Positions 11,053 to 20,829 of a DNA stretch of 64,000 nt are shown here, in pieces. Source of the stretch: JAPOUP01 sp965221405 (GTDB lineage Bacteria; Pseudomonadota; Alphaproteobacteria; Rhodobacterales; Rhodobacteraceae); contig CBDCSE010000001.1 in NCBI GenBank assembly GCA_965221405.1, forward strand, positions 558,001 through 622,000. The letters run 5' to 3'. Under the pieces are notes generated by a model. That model saw nothing but the letters and a program-made list of their open reading frames with translations. It ran no database searches and was not told where the DNA came from. Position numbers and translations under genes: made by a program. Each line of letters begins with the position of its first letter. The stretch's first letter is position 1.

Positions 11053-11985
11053 ATGGGCTTCACCCTCAAACAGCTTCGATATTTCGAGGCCGCGCTGCGC
11101 AACGGCTCCATCGCCGCCGCCGCCGTGGAGATGAACATCTCCAAATCATCAGTCACGGCAGCCATTGACCTGATTGAAAAGTCAGTAAACGCGGACCTGT
11201 TCCGAAGGGTGCCAGCAAAGGGAATCGTCCCGACGGAGATCGGCCTTGCGGTCGGAGAGCGCGTCACGGCATTCCTTGAACAGGAGAAGCTGTTCCAGGC
11301 TGATCTGAAATCGATCACCGGCGATCCGGCAGGAACCTTGCGACTGGGGTGTTACGCCCCCGCAGCCTCTTTCATCCTGCCCCCGATCCTTTCGCAGGTC
11401 GCACAGGTATATCCGGGAATCAGGATCGATATTGTCGAAGGCGACATGGACAAATTGACAAAGCTTGTCCTGTCCGGGGCCGTGGATCTTGCGATGATGT
11501 ATGCGTACGGCCCGGCCAGCAGTCTGCTGTTCGAAGAGCTTTTTGAGGCGCCGCCCTGGGCGTTGCTGCCGCTAGGCTATCCGCTGGCATCGCATTGCGA
11601 GGTCACGCTGTCCGAACTGGCGCCGTTACCGATGATCCTGTTGGATCTGACCACGGCCCAGAACTATTTCACGTCGCTGTTCACGGATCTCGGATTGCGG
11701 CCGAACGTCGTGCACTCGACAAAATCCAGTTCCGTCATCAGAGGGTTGGTGGCAAACGAGATGGGATACTCGATCCTGAACATCTGCGGCCCCCACGACA
11801 GGAATCAAACAAACGGGTACCGCGCGGCCGCAATAAAGGACGCCTGCCTGGCCCCGGTGTTTGGTATCGCGTTTGCCCCGTCGCTGGAAGGATCGGTAAT
11901 TGTAAGCGCGGTGCGGGAAATCGGGCGAGAGCTGGCCGGACAAGGGGCATTCGACCATTTGCTGATGACCCGCCGAAATCGATAA
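11053..11985 (+). CDS. LysR-type transcriptional regulator
   Basis: This is a LysR-type regulator of about 310 residues. It has an N-terminal winged helix-turn-helix (TLKQLRYFEAALRNGSI to VPTEIG, residues 3-65) and a periplasmic-binding-like effector domain. An in-frame extension to 10993 exists, but MGFTLKQLRYF at 11053 matches usual family starts. It lies just upstream of, and in the same direction as, the oligopeptide-type importer and is its likely regulator. The effector is unknown. No operator was identified with confidence. Confidence 0.88.
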   Translation: MGFTLKQLRYFEAALRNGSIAAAAVEMNISKSSVTAAIDLIEKSVNADLFRRVPAKGIVPTEIGLAVGERVTAFLEQEKLFQADLKSITGDPAGTLRLGCYAPAASFILPPILSQVAQVYPGIRIDIVEGDMDKLTKLVLSGAVDLAMMYAYGPASSLLFEELFEAPPWALLPLGYPLASHCEVTLSELAPLPMILLDLTTAQNYFTSLFTDLGLRPNVVHSTKSSSVIRGLVANEMGYSILNICGPHDRNQTNGYRAAAIKDACLAPVFGIAFAPSLEGSVIVSAVREIGRELAGQGAFDHLLMTRRNR

Positions 11986-12091
11986 GCACAAAAAATGTCC
12001 TTGCCCCGCCAATAAAAGATAGTTTTTCGATGTTCTCCCCTTCGCTAACCTTCCTTCCCAGGACATGGAAACATCGAAGGGGAGGATTCCG

Positions 12092-13648
12092 ATGAACTGG
12101 ACAAGACGCATGCTTGGCGCAGCCAGCGCGGCCGCGCTTTCACTGACGGCGGTTCCCGCAATTGCTGATGGCGGTTCGCTGACCATCGCATCGACGAACG
12201 TGCCGCGTCACCTGAATGGTGCGGTACAGAGCGGGATCGCGACGGCGGTTCCCTCGACCCAGATTTTCGCATCGCCCCTGCGCTATGACGAAAACTGGGA
12301 TCCGCAGCCTTATCTGGCGGAAAGCTGGGAGATCAGCGAAGACGGGTTGAGCGTGACGCTGAACCTCGTCGAAAACGCGACGTTCCACGACGGCACGCCC
12401 GTCACATCCGAAGACGTTGCGTTTTCGATCATGACGATCAAGGAAAACCATCCGTTCAAGTCGATGTTCGCACCTGTCGAAACCATTGAAACCCCAGATG
12501 AGCACACGGCGGTGATCAGGCTGGGCCAGCCGCACCCGGCATTGCTGCTGGCGCTGTCGCCCGCGCTTGCTCCGGTCATGCCCAAGCACATCTTCGGCGA
12601 CGGTCAGGACCCCAAAACCCATCCGGCCAACAGTGCGCCAGTTGGTTCTGGCCCATTCATGCTCGAAGAGTTCACCGCGGGCGAAGCGATTGTGCTGAAG
12701 CGGAACCCCAACTTCTTCATGGACGGTCGTCCGAAACTGGATGAGATCATCATCCGGATCATCAAGGATCCGTCGGCACTTTTGATCGCGATGGAAAATG
12801 GTGACGCGGATGTCTATCCGTTCATCGGCACCAGCCAGGAAATCACCCGTCTGGGAGAAGTCGAGCACCTCGCGCTTACGACCGAGGGCTACGCTGCCGT
12901 TGGCCCGCTGAACTGGCTGGCCTTCAACACAGCCTCGCCGAAACTAAGTGATGTCCGCGTGCGTCAGGCGATTGCATATGCCATCGACCGCGACTTTATC
13001 ACCAAGGCTCTGCACCGCGGCGTCTCGAGCCCGCAGCGTGGCCCGATCATCGAGAGCTCTCCGTTCTTCGATGAAACCATCCCGGCCTATGACGTGGATC
13101 TCGACAGGGCCCGCGAACTGATGGCCGAAGCCGGGTTCGCTGACGGGATGTCGCTGACCGTCGACTATATTCCGGGACCCAAGGAACAGCAGCAGTCGCT
13201 GGCGGAATATATGAAGTCGCAGCTGAAAAAGATCGGGATCGAGGTCGAGGTGCGGGCCGCGCCGGACTTTCCAACCTGGGCCAGCCGCGTCGGCGGGCAC
13301 GATTTTGAACTGTCAATGGATATCGTGTTCAACTGGGGCGATCCGGTGATCGGTGTGCACCGCACCTATCTCAGCAACAACATCAACGAGGGCGTGATCT
13401 GGTCGAACACGCAGCAATACCGGAACGAGAAGGTAGACGAGCTGCTGAACGCAGCGGCTGTGTCAACCGATCACGACGAACGCAAGGCGCTCTATGCCGA
13501 GTTCCAGCAGATCGTCGCGACCGACCTGCCAGTCTACTGGATCAACTCGCTGCCCTATCACACGGCATACAACACCAGGCTGGAATACGTTCCAACCGGC
13601 ATCTGGGGCTTCATGCACCCCATGGATATGGTGGACTGGTCTGAATGA
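12092..13648 (+). CDS. ABC transporter substrate-binding protein, family 5 (DppA/OppA-like)
   Basis: This is the periplasmic solute receptor of a dipeptide/oligopeptide/nickel-type ABC importer, 518 residues. The start at 12092 (MNWTRRMLG) follows an AAGGGGAGGA site. It begins a clear Sec signal peptide with an Ala-rich core, cleaved near PAIADGG. The body shows the family 5 pattern, including SWEISEDGLSVTLNL, the HDGTPVTSEDV motif and the IAYAIDRDFI helix. It heads an operon with two permeases and two ATPases, separated from them by an IS5 relic. The ligand is not certain: family 5 proteins bind peptides, metal chelates and other amides. Confidence 0.93.
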   Translation: MNWTRRMLGAASAAALSLTAVPAIADGGSLTIASTNVPRHLNGAVQSGIATAVPSTQIFASPLRYDENWDPQPYLAESWEISEDGLSVTLNLVENATFHDGTPVTSEDVAFSIMTIKENHPFKSMFAPVETIETPDEHTAVIRLGQPHPALLLALSPALAPVMPKHIFGDGQDPKTHPANSAPVGSGPFMLEEFTAGEAIVLKRNPNFFMDGRPKLDEIIIRIIKDPSALLIAMENGDADVYPFIGTSQEITRLGEVEHLALTTEGYAAVGPLNWLAFNTASPKLSDVRVRQAIAYAIDRDFITKALHRGVSSPQRGPIIESSPFFDETIPAYDVDLDRARELMAEAGFADGMSLTVDYIPGPKEQQQSLAEYMKSQLKKIGIEVEVRAAPDFPTWASRVGGHDFELSMDIVFNWGDPVIGVHRTYLSNNINEGVIWSNTQQYRNEKVDELLNAAAVSTDHDERKALYAEFQQIVATDLPVYWINSLPYHTAYNTRLEYVPTGIWGFMHPMDMVDWSE

Positions 13649-13699
13649 TGCAGACTGGGGCCCGTTGCGGTCAGGTTGCGATCCGTGCGGTTCGATGCC

Positions 13700-14064
13700 C
13701 TCCATGTCCCCGCGGCTGACCGCCGGAGCGGGATCGCCGTGGCGCGAAATTCCGGAGCGGTTCGGCGCGTGGGACCGCCGCCCTCGCGGACAGGCACGGT
13801 CACCCCGTGCGTTTCACGACCCGGTCTGCCCGGGGAGTGGCGGGACACGGTGCGGGAGCGGTGACTCCCGCGCGGCGGAACCGGACAGCGCCCCAGGAGC
13901 GTGACCGGGAGATGTGCGGGGTGGCGTCCGGTGGAGAACCTCTCCGCGGGAAGCGGAGAGTCGTGCGCCATCGCATCGCGCCACGACAGGACGGACGGGA
14001 GCCTCGCGACGGGGCTTCACCCCGTCGTCGGCGTGGCGGCGGCATGACCGCCAAAACGCTCTAG
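13700..14064 (+). mobile_element. IS5-family transposase relic inside the importer operon
   Basis: GSPWREIPERFGAW is the N-terminal TGAPWRDLPERYGPW block of IS5 transposases. It is followed after a deletion by RNRTAPQERDREM and, in another frame, WRPVENLS and ASRHDRTDGSLATG from the C-terminus. The DDE core is lost and there are at least two frame changes. It sits between the solute-binding protein gene and the first permease gene. Confidence 0.75.
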
Positions 14065-14146
14065 CTGAACAAACCTCCCGGCCGGGCGGGGATCGTTTCG
14101 GTCCTCGCCCGCTTTTTTTCGGCGACCCTGCATTAGAGGAAGCAGC

Positions 14147-15121
14147 ATGAACGGATCCTATCTGATGAAACGAGTGGGCTACGGGCTGTTGCTCATGCTC
14201 GGTGTCGTGGTGCTGAATTTCCTGCTTATCCGGCTTGCGCCCGGCGATCCAGCGGTCGTGATTGCCGGGGAAATGGGCGGGGCTACCGAGGAGATGCTGG
14301 AAAGCATCCGTGAGGAATACGGGCTCAACAGGCCCTTGCTCACCCAGCTTTGGATCTATGTCTCTGGGGTGGTACGGTCCGACCTGGGTCAGAGCTTCTA
14401 TTTCAACCAACCGGTCACGACACTGATCGCGCAGCGCATCCTGCCGACCATTCTGCTCGTCATCACCGCGCAGATCCTGTCCATTCTGCTTGGCGTATTT
14501 CTGGGTGTGATCGCTTCGCGCAGACCGGGCGGGATCGTCTCCGCCTTTGTGTCGGTCTTCGCCACGATTGGTTACGCGGTTCCCGTGTTCTGGACAGGGA
14601 TCATGCTGATCATTCTCTTTGCCAGCATCCTACCAATTTTCCCGGTCGAAGGCATGCTGTCGGTCAAGCTGAGAGACGCCAACATCCTCATCCAGGCCCT
14701 TGACGTGCTGCACCACCTGGTGCTGCCCGCCTTTACCCTGGCGATCATCTATCTGGCGCAATACGCGCGCCTCAGCCGAGCGTCGATGCTTGAGGTTCTG
14801 GGGTCGGACTATATCCGCACCGCGCGCGCCAAAGGCGCGTCCGAACGGTCGGTGCTCTTCAGGCATGCGCTGCGCAATGCGGCGCTGCCGATCCTGACGG
14901 TCGCCGGCCTGCAGTTCGGCAACCTGATCTCGGGTGCCCTGCTGGTGGAAACGGTATTCAACTGGCCCGGCATGGGACGACTTGCCTTCGATTCCATCCT
15001 GCGGCGCGATTACCCGACCATCATGGGGGTTCTGTTCTTCGCCTCTTTCATGGTGGTTGTCGCCAATATCCTGACCGACATGTCCTACCGCTGGGCTGAT
15101 CCGAGGCTGAGGGGGAGATGA
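14147..15121 (+). CDS. ABC transporter permease, DppB/OppB-like
   Basis: This is a 324-residue inner-membrane permease of the peptide/nickel importer family. It starts with the typical MKRVGYGLLLMLGVVVLNF first membrane helix. A large periplasmic loop with the LIRLAPGDPA motif follows, and then further helices. The cytoplasmic coupling motif is in RTARAKGASERSVLFRHALR. An AGAGGAAG site precedes the start. It ends in an ATGA overlap with the next permease gene. Confidence 0.93.
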   Translation: MNGSYLMKRVGYGLLLMLGVVVLNFLLIRLAPGDPAVVIAGEMGGATEEMLESIREEYGLNRPLLTQLWIYVSGVVRSDLGQSFYFNQPVTTLIAQRILPTILLVITAQILSILLGVFLGVIASRRPGGIVSAFVSVFATIGYAVPVFWTGIMLIILFASILPIFPVEGMLSVKLRDANILIQALDVLHHLVLPAFTLAIIYLAQYARLSRASMLEVLGSDYIRTARAKGASERSVLFRHALRNAALPILTVAGLQFGNLISGALLVETVFNWPGMGRLAFDSILRRDYPTIMGVLFFASFMVVVANILTDMSYRWADPRLRGR

Positions 15122-15990
15122 TGAGCGAAAGAGCCCTGAACAAAGCCGAAAGCCCGGCGCTTGAGGCCTGGCGGATATTTCGGCGAAACGTGCCGGCTTT
15201 GATCGGCGTTGTCATCCTGACCCTGATTGTCCTGGCGACGCTTTATGGCAGTTTCCTTTATGAGGGCGACGCGTTCGAAATCGTCTGGGCACCGCATGAG
15301 CCTCCGGGCGTCACCCCAGACTTCCCGCTCGGTACCGATTACCTGGGCCGCAGCGTCGTGGCAGGCATGCTGACCGGCGGTGGCCCGACACTTGCAGTGG
15401 GGGCTGCGGCGGCGGCGATCACGATGGTCATCGGTGTCACACTGGGGGCGCTGGCAGGATTCTACGGCGGATGGATCGACAATCTGCTGATGCGTATCAC
15501 GGAGTTCTTTCAGGTTCTGCCTGCATTGCTGTTCGCCATGGTGCTGGTCACGCTGTTTTCTCCCTCACTACTGACCATCGCGATTGCCATTGGCGTGGTG
15601 AGCTGGCCGCAAACCGCCCGTCTGACCCGAGCGGAATTCCTGAAGGTCAAAGAACTGGAATATGTCACGGCAGCCCGGGCCATTGGCGCCCGCAACGCGC
15701 GCATCATCTGGAAAGTGATCCTGCCCAATGCCGCACCGCCGCTGATCGTATCGGCAACGCTGACCATCGGTGTTGCGATCCTGTTCGAGGCGGGGCTGAG
15801 TTTCCTTGGCCTCGGCGATCCCAACGTGATGAGCTGGGGCCTGATGATCGGGGCAAACCGCGATTACATACTCGACGCCTGGTGGCCGGTGACTTTCCCG
15901 GGCCTTGTGATCTTTCTGACAGTGTTCGCTGTTTCGCTGATCGGCGACGGGCTTAACGATGCGTTTAACCCGAAGATGAGAGCGCGCTGA
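15118..15990 (+). CDS. ABC transporter permease, DppC/OppC-like
   Basis: This is a 290-residue partner permease. The N-terminal FRRNVPALIGVVIL helix, the GTDYLGRSV motif and the coupling motif AARAIGARNARIIWKVILPN are all present. The C-terminal LIGDGLNDAFNPK is diagnostic for DppC-type proteins. The start overlaps the stop of dppB by 4 bases, and its stop overlaps the next ATG by one base, so the four downstream genes form one tight operon. Confidence 0.93.
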   Translation: MMSERALNKAESPALEAWRIFRRNVPALIGVVILTLIVLATLYGSFLYEGDAFEIVWAPHEPPGVTPDFPLGTDYLGRSVVAGMLTGGGPTLAVGAAAAAITMVIGVTLGALAGFYGGWIDNLLMRITEFFQVLPALLFAMVLVTLFSPSLLTIAIAIGVVSWPQTARLTRAEFLKVKELEYVTAARAIGARNARIIWKVILPNAAPPLIVSATLTIGVAILFEAGLSFLGLGDPNVMSWGLMIGANRDYILDAWWPVTFPGLVIFLTVFAVSLIGDGLNDAFNPKMRAR

Positions 15991-16967
15991 TGGCCCCGTT
16001 GCTTGATATCGATGGGCTACGGGTCACCTTTGACACGCGCTACGGCGAAGTGACCGCGCTCGACAGTGTCTCGATGCATGTGAACGAGAGGGAAACCCTG
16101 GGTGTGGTCGGCGAGTCCGGCTGCGGAAAGTCCATTACCGCACTCGCCACGATGGGGCTGATCCCCTCCCCGCCCGGCAAGATCGCCGATGGCTCGATCA
16201 AACTGGCCGGAGAAGAGCTCATCGGTGCCAACGCCACCCGCATGCGTCAGCTGCGCGGGGGCGACATCGCGATGATCTTTCAGGAACCGATGACGTCGCT
16301 GAACCCGGTCTTCACCGTCGGCGCCCAGATTGCCGAAGCCATTATGCTGCATCAAAACATTGCGGCCGATCGGGCCTTCACCGATGCTGTCGCACTGCTG
16401 GACCGGGTGGGGATCCCGTCGCCGGACAGGCGGGCGCGCGACTATCCGCACCAGCTGTCAGGCGGCATGCGTCAGCGTGTAATGATCGCCATGGCCGTGT
16501 CCTGCCGCCCGAGGGTGTTGATCGCCGATGAGCCGACCACAGCACTGGACGTGACGGTGCAGGCCCAGATCTTTGATCTGCTGAACGAGATCCAGCGAGA
16601 TTTCGGCGCGGCCATAATCCTGATCACCCACGACATGGGGGCGATCAGCGAAATGGCGGATCGGGTGGCAGTGATGTATGCCGGTCGGGTGATCGAAAAG
16701 GGCAGCGCGGATTCGATCCTCGATCAGCCGCAACACCCCTATGCCCGCGGACTGATCGACTGCATTCCGACCCTCGGACGCACCGGGCGGGCGCTGAAAG
16801 AGATCCCCGGTGTCGTGCCGCCGCTGCATCTGCTGGGCGCCGGGTGCGCCTTTTCCGATCGCTGTGCGTTCAATGACAGGGCTCGCTGCACCACCGAAAA
16901 ACCGCAGCTGATTGATCACGGGCACCATCCGGCCGCGTGCCATGGGGTAGAGGAGAGCCGACTATGA
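15990..16967 (+). CDS. ABC transporter ATPase, DppD/OppD-like
   Basis: This is a 325-residue cytosolic ATPase. Walker A is GESGCGKS, the Q-loop is FQEPMTSLNP, the signature is LSGGMRQRV and Walker B is LIADEPTTALD. The C-terminal oligopeptide/dipeptide extension contains the cysteine-rich CAFSDRCAFNDRARC segment, which can bind an iron-sulfur cluster in this family. It is coupled to both neighbours by overlapping stops and starts. Confidence 0.94.
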   Translation: MAPLLDIDGLRVTFDTRYGEVTALDSVSMHVNERETLGVVGESGCGKSITALATMGLIPSPPGKIADGSIKLAGEELIGANATRMRQLRGGDIAMIFQEPMTSLNPVFTVGAQIAEAIMLHQNIAADRAFTDAVALLDRVGIPSPDRRARDYPHQLSGGMRQRVMIAMAVSCRPRVLIADEPTTALDVTVQAQIFDLLNEIQRDFGAAIILITHDMGAISEMADRVAVMYAGRVIEKGSADSILDQPQHPYARGLIDCIPTLGRTGRALKEIPGVVPPLHLLGAGCAFSDRCAFNDRARCTTEKPQLIDHGHHPAACHGVEESRL

Positions 16968-17935
16968 CCGGGCTTCTTGAGGTCCGCGACCTGACCGTCC
17001 GGTTCGCCCTGCCCCGGCCCGCACCATTCGCGCCGAAGCCACATCTGGAAGCGGTGCGCGGCGTGTCCTTTTCCCTTGAAAAAGGCCGCGCACTGGGAAT
17101 TGTCGGAGAGTCCGGCTCTGGCAAGACCACCACGGCCATGGCCGCAATCCGGCTGACCGAGGCTGTGGGAGGACAGGTTCTTTTCGAGGGCAGCGACCTC
17201 TTGAAGCTTTCAGACGAGGAGATGCGGCGACGCCGTCGCGATGTGGCTCTGATCTTCCAGGACCCCTATTCCTCGCTCAATCCACGCGCCCGGGTGGCCG
17301 ATATCGTGCGGGAACCTATGGAACTTATGGGCATCGGGACGCGGGAAGAGCGCCGGGCGCGGGTTGTGGAGCTTTTCGAGTTGGTCGGCCTACGGCCGGA
17401 CCAGCTGAATCTGTTCCCGCATCAGTTTTCCGGTGGACAGCGGCAGCGGATTTCGATTGCCCGTGCCTTGACCACCAATCCACGCCTGCTGGTCTGTGAT
17501 GAACCCGTCTCTGCCCTCGACGTTGCCATCCAGGCGCAGATCCTGAACCTTCTGGAGCGGCTCAAGGCAGAGCTCGGACTCAGCTATCTGTTCATCTCGC
17601 ATGACCTGGGCGTGGTGCGTCACATCTGCGAAGATGTGGCGGTGATGTATCTCGGCAAGATTGTCGAAGCCGCCCCGTGCGCGGCTTTGTTTGATGCGCC
17701 TCAACACCCCTACACACAGGCTCTGCTATCGGCCGCCCCGTCCCTGGCGCGTCGTAAGTCCAGAGGCTATGTGCGACCACTCAAACTGACGGGAGATCCG
17801 CCCAGCCCGCTCAACCCGCCCAGAGGCTGCGCCTTTGCCGAGCGTTGTCCGAAAGCGCAGGACCTGTGCCGTCAGACCCAGCCAGAACTGTCGGTGCATA
17901 GGACCACCCGGGTCGCCTGCCACTTCCCGGGGTAA
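16964..17935 (+). CDS. ABC transporter ATPase, DppF/OppF-like
   Basis: This is the second ATPase of the importer, 323 residues. Walker A is GESGSGKT, the signature FSGGQRQRI and Walker B LVCDEPVSALD, with a C-terminal CAFAERCPKAQDLC segment. The start at 16964 has a GAGGAG site and overlaps the stop of dppD by 4 bases; an earlier in-frame start at 16937 lies inside dppD and was not chosen. It is the last gene of the operon. Confidence 0.94.
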   Translation: MTGLLEVRDLTVRFALPRPAPFAPKPHLEAVRGVSFSLEKGRALGIVGESGSGKTTTAMAAIRLTEAVGGQVLFEGSDLLKLSDEEMRRRRRDVALIFQDPYSSLNPRARVADIVREPMELMGIGTREERRARVVELFELVGLRPDQLNLFPHQFSGGQRQRISIARALTTNPRLLVCDEPVSALDVAIQAQILNLLERLKAELGLSYLFISHDLGVVRHICEDVAVMYLGKIVEAAPCAALFDAPQHPYTQALLSAAPSLARRKSRGYVRPLKLTGDPPSPLNPPRGCAFAERCPKAQDLCRQTQPELSVHRTTRVACHFPG

Positions 17936-18054
17936 CGCGCCCGACCAGACGGTTGGCCTGACCGGCCGGCACCGCGGCAGATACCAGCCAGCGGAGCAGG
18001 CGGGCGGTGGCCGTGTCTGGCAGGAGCAGCCTATCACCGGCTACCCAAGCTGTC

Positions 18055-19018
18055 CGCGCCGGTCCCGACCTAAGGTCACACGCGGGCGAGGTTCTGGCAC
18101 GCATTATGCCACCGGCCTGCGTTCATACCTCTGGTGCAAATCACCCTGATGCGCTGATGATCCGTGACCCGTGTCGAACGAAGCCGCCGCGCCCATTCAC
18201 GTCAGGCAGCGATGTCGTCGGCGAAGATCCTGCCATCAGCCCGGATGCCACAACCTTTGCGCCAGGTGATCGCGTTCCGGGACTGTTCCCGTTCGGTGGC
18301 TACGCAACCCATATCTGCCTTGACCAAAACACGGTCATTCATATCCCCAACATCCCGACGCCATGCCATTTGACGAGACCGCCTGCTTGGTCCTGGCCTA
18401 TATATGGCACATCCTATCACGCGCTGAAGAACTGGGCCCGCACGGCCAAGGAAGAAACCGTTCTGGTTTCGGGCACCACAGGTCGCGTGGGCGTTGCGAA
18501 AATCAAATTGGCCAAGACTACGGGCGCAGGGATCATTGGAGCGATCCCATCGGACCGACCATAAGGCACTGTTCTGTGAAAAGATCGGCGCTGACGCGTC
18601 GCTGATCTACAAAGTGATGAGCAAGAGGATTTCACGGTCCTGATCGCAGTCCTGGCCGATCTGGCGGGTGTCGACTCTGTCCACGATGCGATTGGCAGCC
18701 ACTACGCCGAACCGGCGTTGCGTTCAATTGCCCGGCGCGGGCGTTAAATGATCATTGCGTTTCCTGCATGGATCCCCAGAATGCCCCTCAATCCGCCGCT
18801 GCAAAAGGAGGCTGGAATCGTTAGGGTGTTCCGGGAAGCGTCGACGGTGAACGGCCCCGAAGGCCATCGGCGGAAACGTTCGCGAACTGTTTAACTTCTG
18901 CGACAACAAGCATATCAGACCGAGGATCATGGAACGCTTCGCTCCGAAAGATGCTCCTTGGGCCCTCGCAATGCTGGCCCGCAAGGCGCTTGCAAAACTT
19001 GCCGTCATTGCCACATGA
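18055..19018 (+). pseudogene. NAD(P)H:quinone oxidoreductase (zinc-less MDR) pseudogene
   Basis: Fragments in several frames follow the medium-chain quinone oxidoreductase family in order. They are GEVLARIMPPACVH, then PFTSGSDVVGEDP, FAPGDRVPGLFPFGGYA, YGTSYHALKNWAR, ETVLVSGTTGRVGVA, KIGADASLIYK, YAEPALRSIARRGR, and finally VRELFNFCDNKHIRPRIMERF. Internal stops and frame changes occur after the nucleotide-binding region. The order and full length indicate a gene broken in place, not an insertion. It is followed by the MaoC gene, so it may once have belonged to the same catabolic operon. Confidence 0.8.
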
Positions 19019-19065
19019 ACCGCATGATCGCGACCGCAGGCCAATGATTCAAGCCGGAAGACCCT

Positions 19066-19539
19066 ATGAGCCAAATCCAATCCATTGTGCAGGATCTTAA
19101 AGCCCAGATCTGCGCCGAGCTTGGCGTCTCAAACTGGATCGAAATTGATCAGCCCCTAATCGATGGCTTCGGCAAACTGACCCGGGACGATCAGTGGATT
19201 CATTCAGATGTTGAACGCGCAGCGCTGGAATCACCCTTTGGCGGCACGATTGCCCATGGCTTTCTTACACTTTCGCTGGCCAGCAAGTTCGCCCTTGACG
19301 TGATCCAGCCCCTTCCCGGAGAAGGGATGGCAGTCAACTATGGGTTCGACAGGCTCAGATTCCTGGCGCCCGTGCTCTGCGGTGTGCGCGTGCGGGGTAG
19401 GTTTTGGCTGTCTGGTGTCCGGCAGAAATCGGAAAACAGCCTGCTGCGGACGCTGAAGCTCGTCGTGGAAATTGAGGGTAGCGAAACACCTGCCCTGATC
19501 GCAGAATGGCTTGGGATGGTGGTCTTTGATCAAACGTGA
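19066..19539 (+). CDS. MaoC-family dehydratase, NodN-like
   Basis: This is a hot-dog-fold hydratase of 157 residues. The catalytic Asp and His are visible in the motif DGFGKLTRDDQWIHSD, followed by GGTIAHGFLTLSL. Members hydrate trans-2-enoyl-CoA to (R)-3-hydroxyacyl-CoA or do related chemistry. It is followed at once by the APH-family kinase, which suggests a shared role in acyl-CoA breakdown. Confidence 0.9.
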   Translation: MSQIQSIVQDLKAQICAELGVSNWIEIDQPLIDGFGKLTRDDQWIHSDVERAALESPFGGTIAHGFLTLSLASKFALDVIQPLPGEGMAVNYGFDRLRFLAPVLCGVRVRGRFWLSGVRQKSENSLLRTLKLVVEIEGSETPALIAEWLGMVVFDQT

Positions 19540-19589
19540 GCCGATCCTCTACCCGGGGGAGCTCCAGACATGATGGCAAGGTCGTCAAG

Positions 19590-20618
19590 ATGACTTCGGT
19601 GGATACGCTCGATATCAATAACCTGTCCAGATACCTGCGGGACCGGCTTCCCGATCTGGAGGATGATATCAAGGCCGCAAAATTCGCTGGAGGCCAGTCG
19701 AACCCCACCTTTCTGCTGACATCTGGCGCACGAAAGCTGGTGTTACGCCGGAAACCGCCGGGGAAGCTGCTGAAATCAGCCCATGCCGTGGATCGGGAAT
19801 TCAGGGTGCTGAATGCTCTGTCCGAGACAGAGGTTCCCGTGGCCAAGCCCTTGCTTCTCTGCGGGGACGATGACGTTATCGGCTCGATGTTCTTTGTCAT
19901 GAGCTTCGAGGACGGCGTGGTCTATTGGGATCCCGCACTGCCCGAGTTACCCCGCGACGACCGCCGTTTTGTGTATTCAGCGCTGACGCGTACGCTCGCG
20001 ACGCTGCACTCGGTTGATGTCGATGCGGTCGGACTTGGCGATTTCGGCAGGAAAGGCGGATATTTCGACCGGCAGTTCTATCGCTGGGAAAAGCAGTACC
20101 GCGCTGCGCAGACCGCCGGCTATGATTCTGTCGAACGGCTGATCGCATGGCTCGGCGACAATCTGCCCGAGGATGACGGGCAAGTCAGCTTGATCCACGG
20201 CGACTACCGCATCGACAACGCCATATTCCATCGCGACAGGTATGAGGTGCGGGCCCTGCTTGACTGGGAGCTCTCGACACTGGGCCACCCAATTGCCGAT
20301 CTTGCCTATTTATGCATGAGTCTGCGGCTGCCCGGAAGCGAGCTGATTTCAGGTGTTGGGCATCTGGACCGCGGAGAGATTGGGGTGCCATCGGAAGAAG
20401 AGATCATCCGCGACTATTGCAGCTGTCGCGGCATTGATGGTGTGAGCGACTGGACCTTTGCATTGGCGCTGTCCTTTTTCCGCTATTCGTCGATCGCGCA
20501 GGGGATCTATTCGCGCGCACTGGCGGGGAATGCCTCGAACAGGAACGCCCTGAACGTCATCAAAGCTGTAGAGCCGATCTGCAGGCTGGCCCTGGAGACC
20601 CTGGATATTGACGCATAG
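19590..20618 (+). CDS. APH-family phosphotransferase, ACAD10/11 kinase-domain-like (LvaA-type)
   Basis: This is an aminoglycoside-phosphotransferase-fold kinase of about 342 residues. It has FAGGQSNPTFLL (nucleotide loop), KLVLRRKP with the ATP-binding lysine, the catalytic loop SLIHGDYRIDNAIF and the metal-binding DWELSTLGHPIADLAY. These features match the kinase domain of ACAD10/ACAD11 and LvaA, which phosphorylates 4-hydroxyacyl-CoAs, rather than true antibiotic kinases. A GTG at 19536 overlapping the MaoC stop would add 18 residues. I prefer MTSVDTLDINNLSRYL at 19590 as the more family-like start. The matching dehydrogenase may be the gene at 3948-5264. Confidence 0.88.
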   Translation: MTSVDTLDINNLSRYLRDRLPDLEDDIKAAKFAGGQSNPTFLLTSGARKLVLRRKPPGKLLKSAHAVDREFRVLNALSETEVPVAKPLLLCGDDDVIGSMFFVMSFEDGVVYWDPALPELPRDDRRFVYSALTRTLATLHSVDVDAVGLGDFGRKGGYFDRQFYRWEKQYRAAQTAGYDSVERLIAWLGDNLPEDDGQVSLIHGDYRIDNAIFHRDRYEVRALLDWELSTLGHPIADLAYLCMSLRLPGSELISGVGHLDRGEIGVPSEEEIIRDYCSCRGIDGVSDWTFALALSFFRYSSIAQGIYSRALAGNASNRNALNVIKAVEPICRLALETLDIDA

Positions 20619-20829
20619 ACCGCTCGCCCGGACCGGACTGGCTGGGCCAGCCCAGACGGCATCGACCCTACGCATTGGGCAACCCCGTTGAGCAACCAGG
20701 TCAGCGGCAGTATGGCCAAGTTGTCCGCAAAATGAATGGATGTCATTGCGTGAACCTGGAGCCCCGGGACAGCAGCATCTCCAGAATCTCGTGGAGAGCG
20801 GCAAGGTCTCTGGGAAACGGCGAAAGCGT

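Noticed and set aside
16061..16080. Second copy of the transposon inverted repeat (AGTGTCT) inside dppD
   Set aside because: Only about eight bases match and they lie within conserved coding sequence, so it is coincidence.
19590..20618. Aminoglycoside resistance kinase
   Set aside because: The GGQSNPTFLL and DWELSTLGHP motifs and the MaoC neighbour fit the acyl-CoA-linked kinase branch, not antibiotic resistance.
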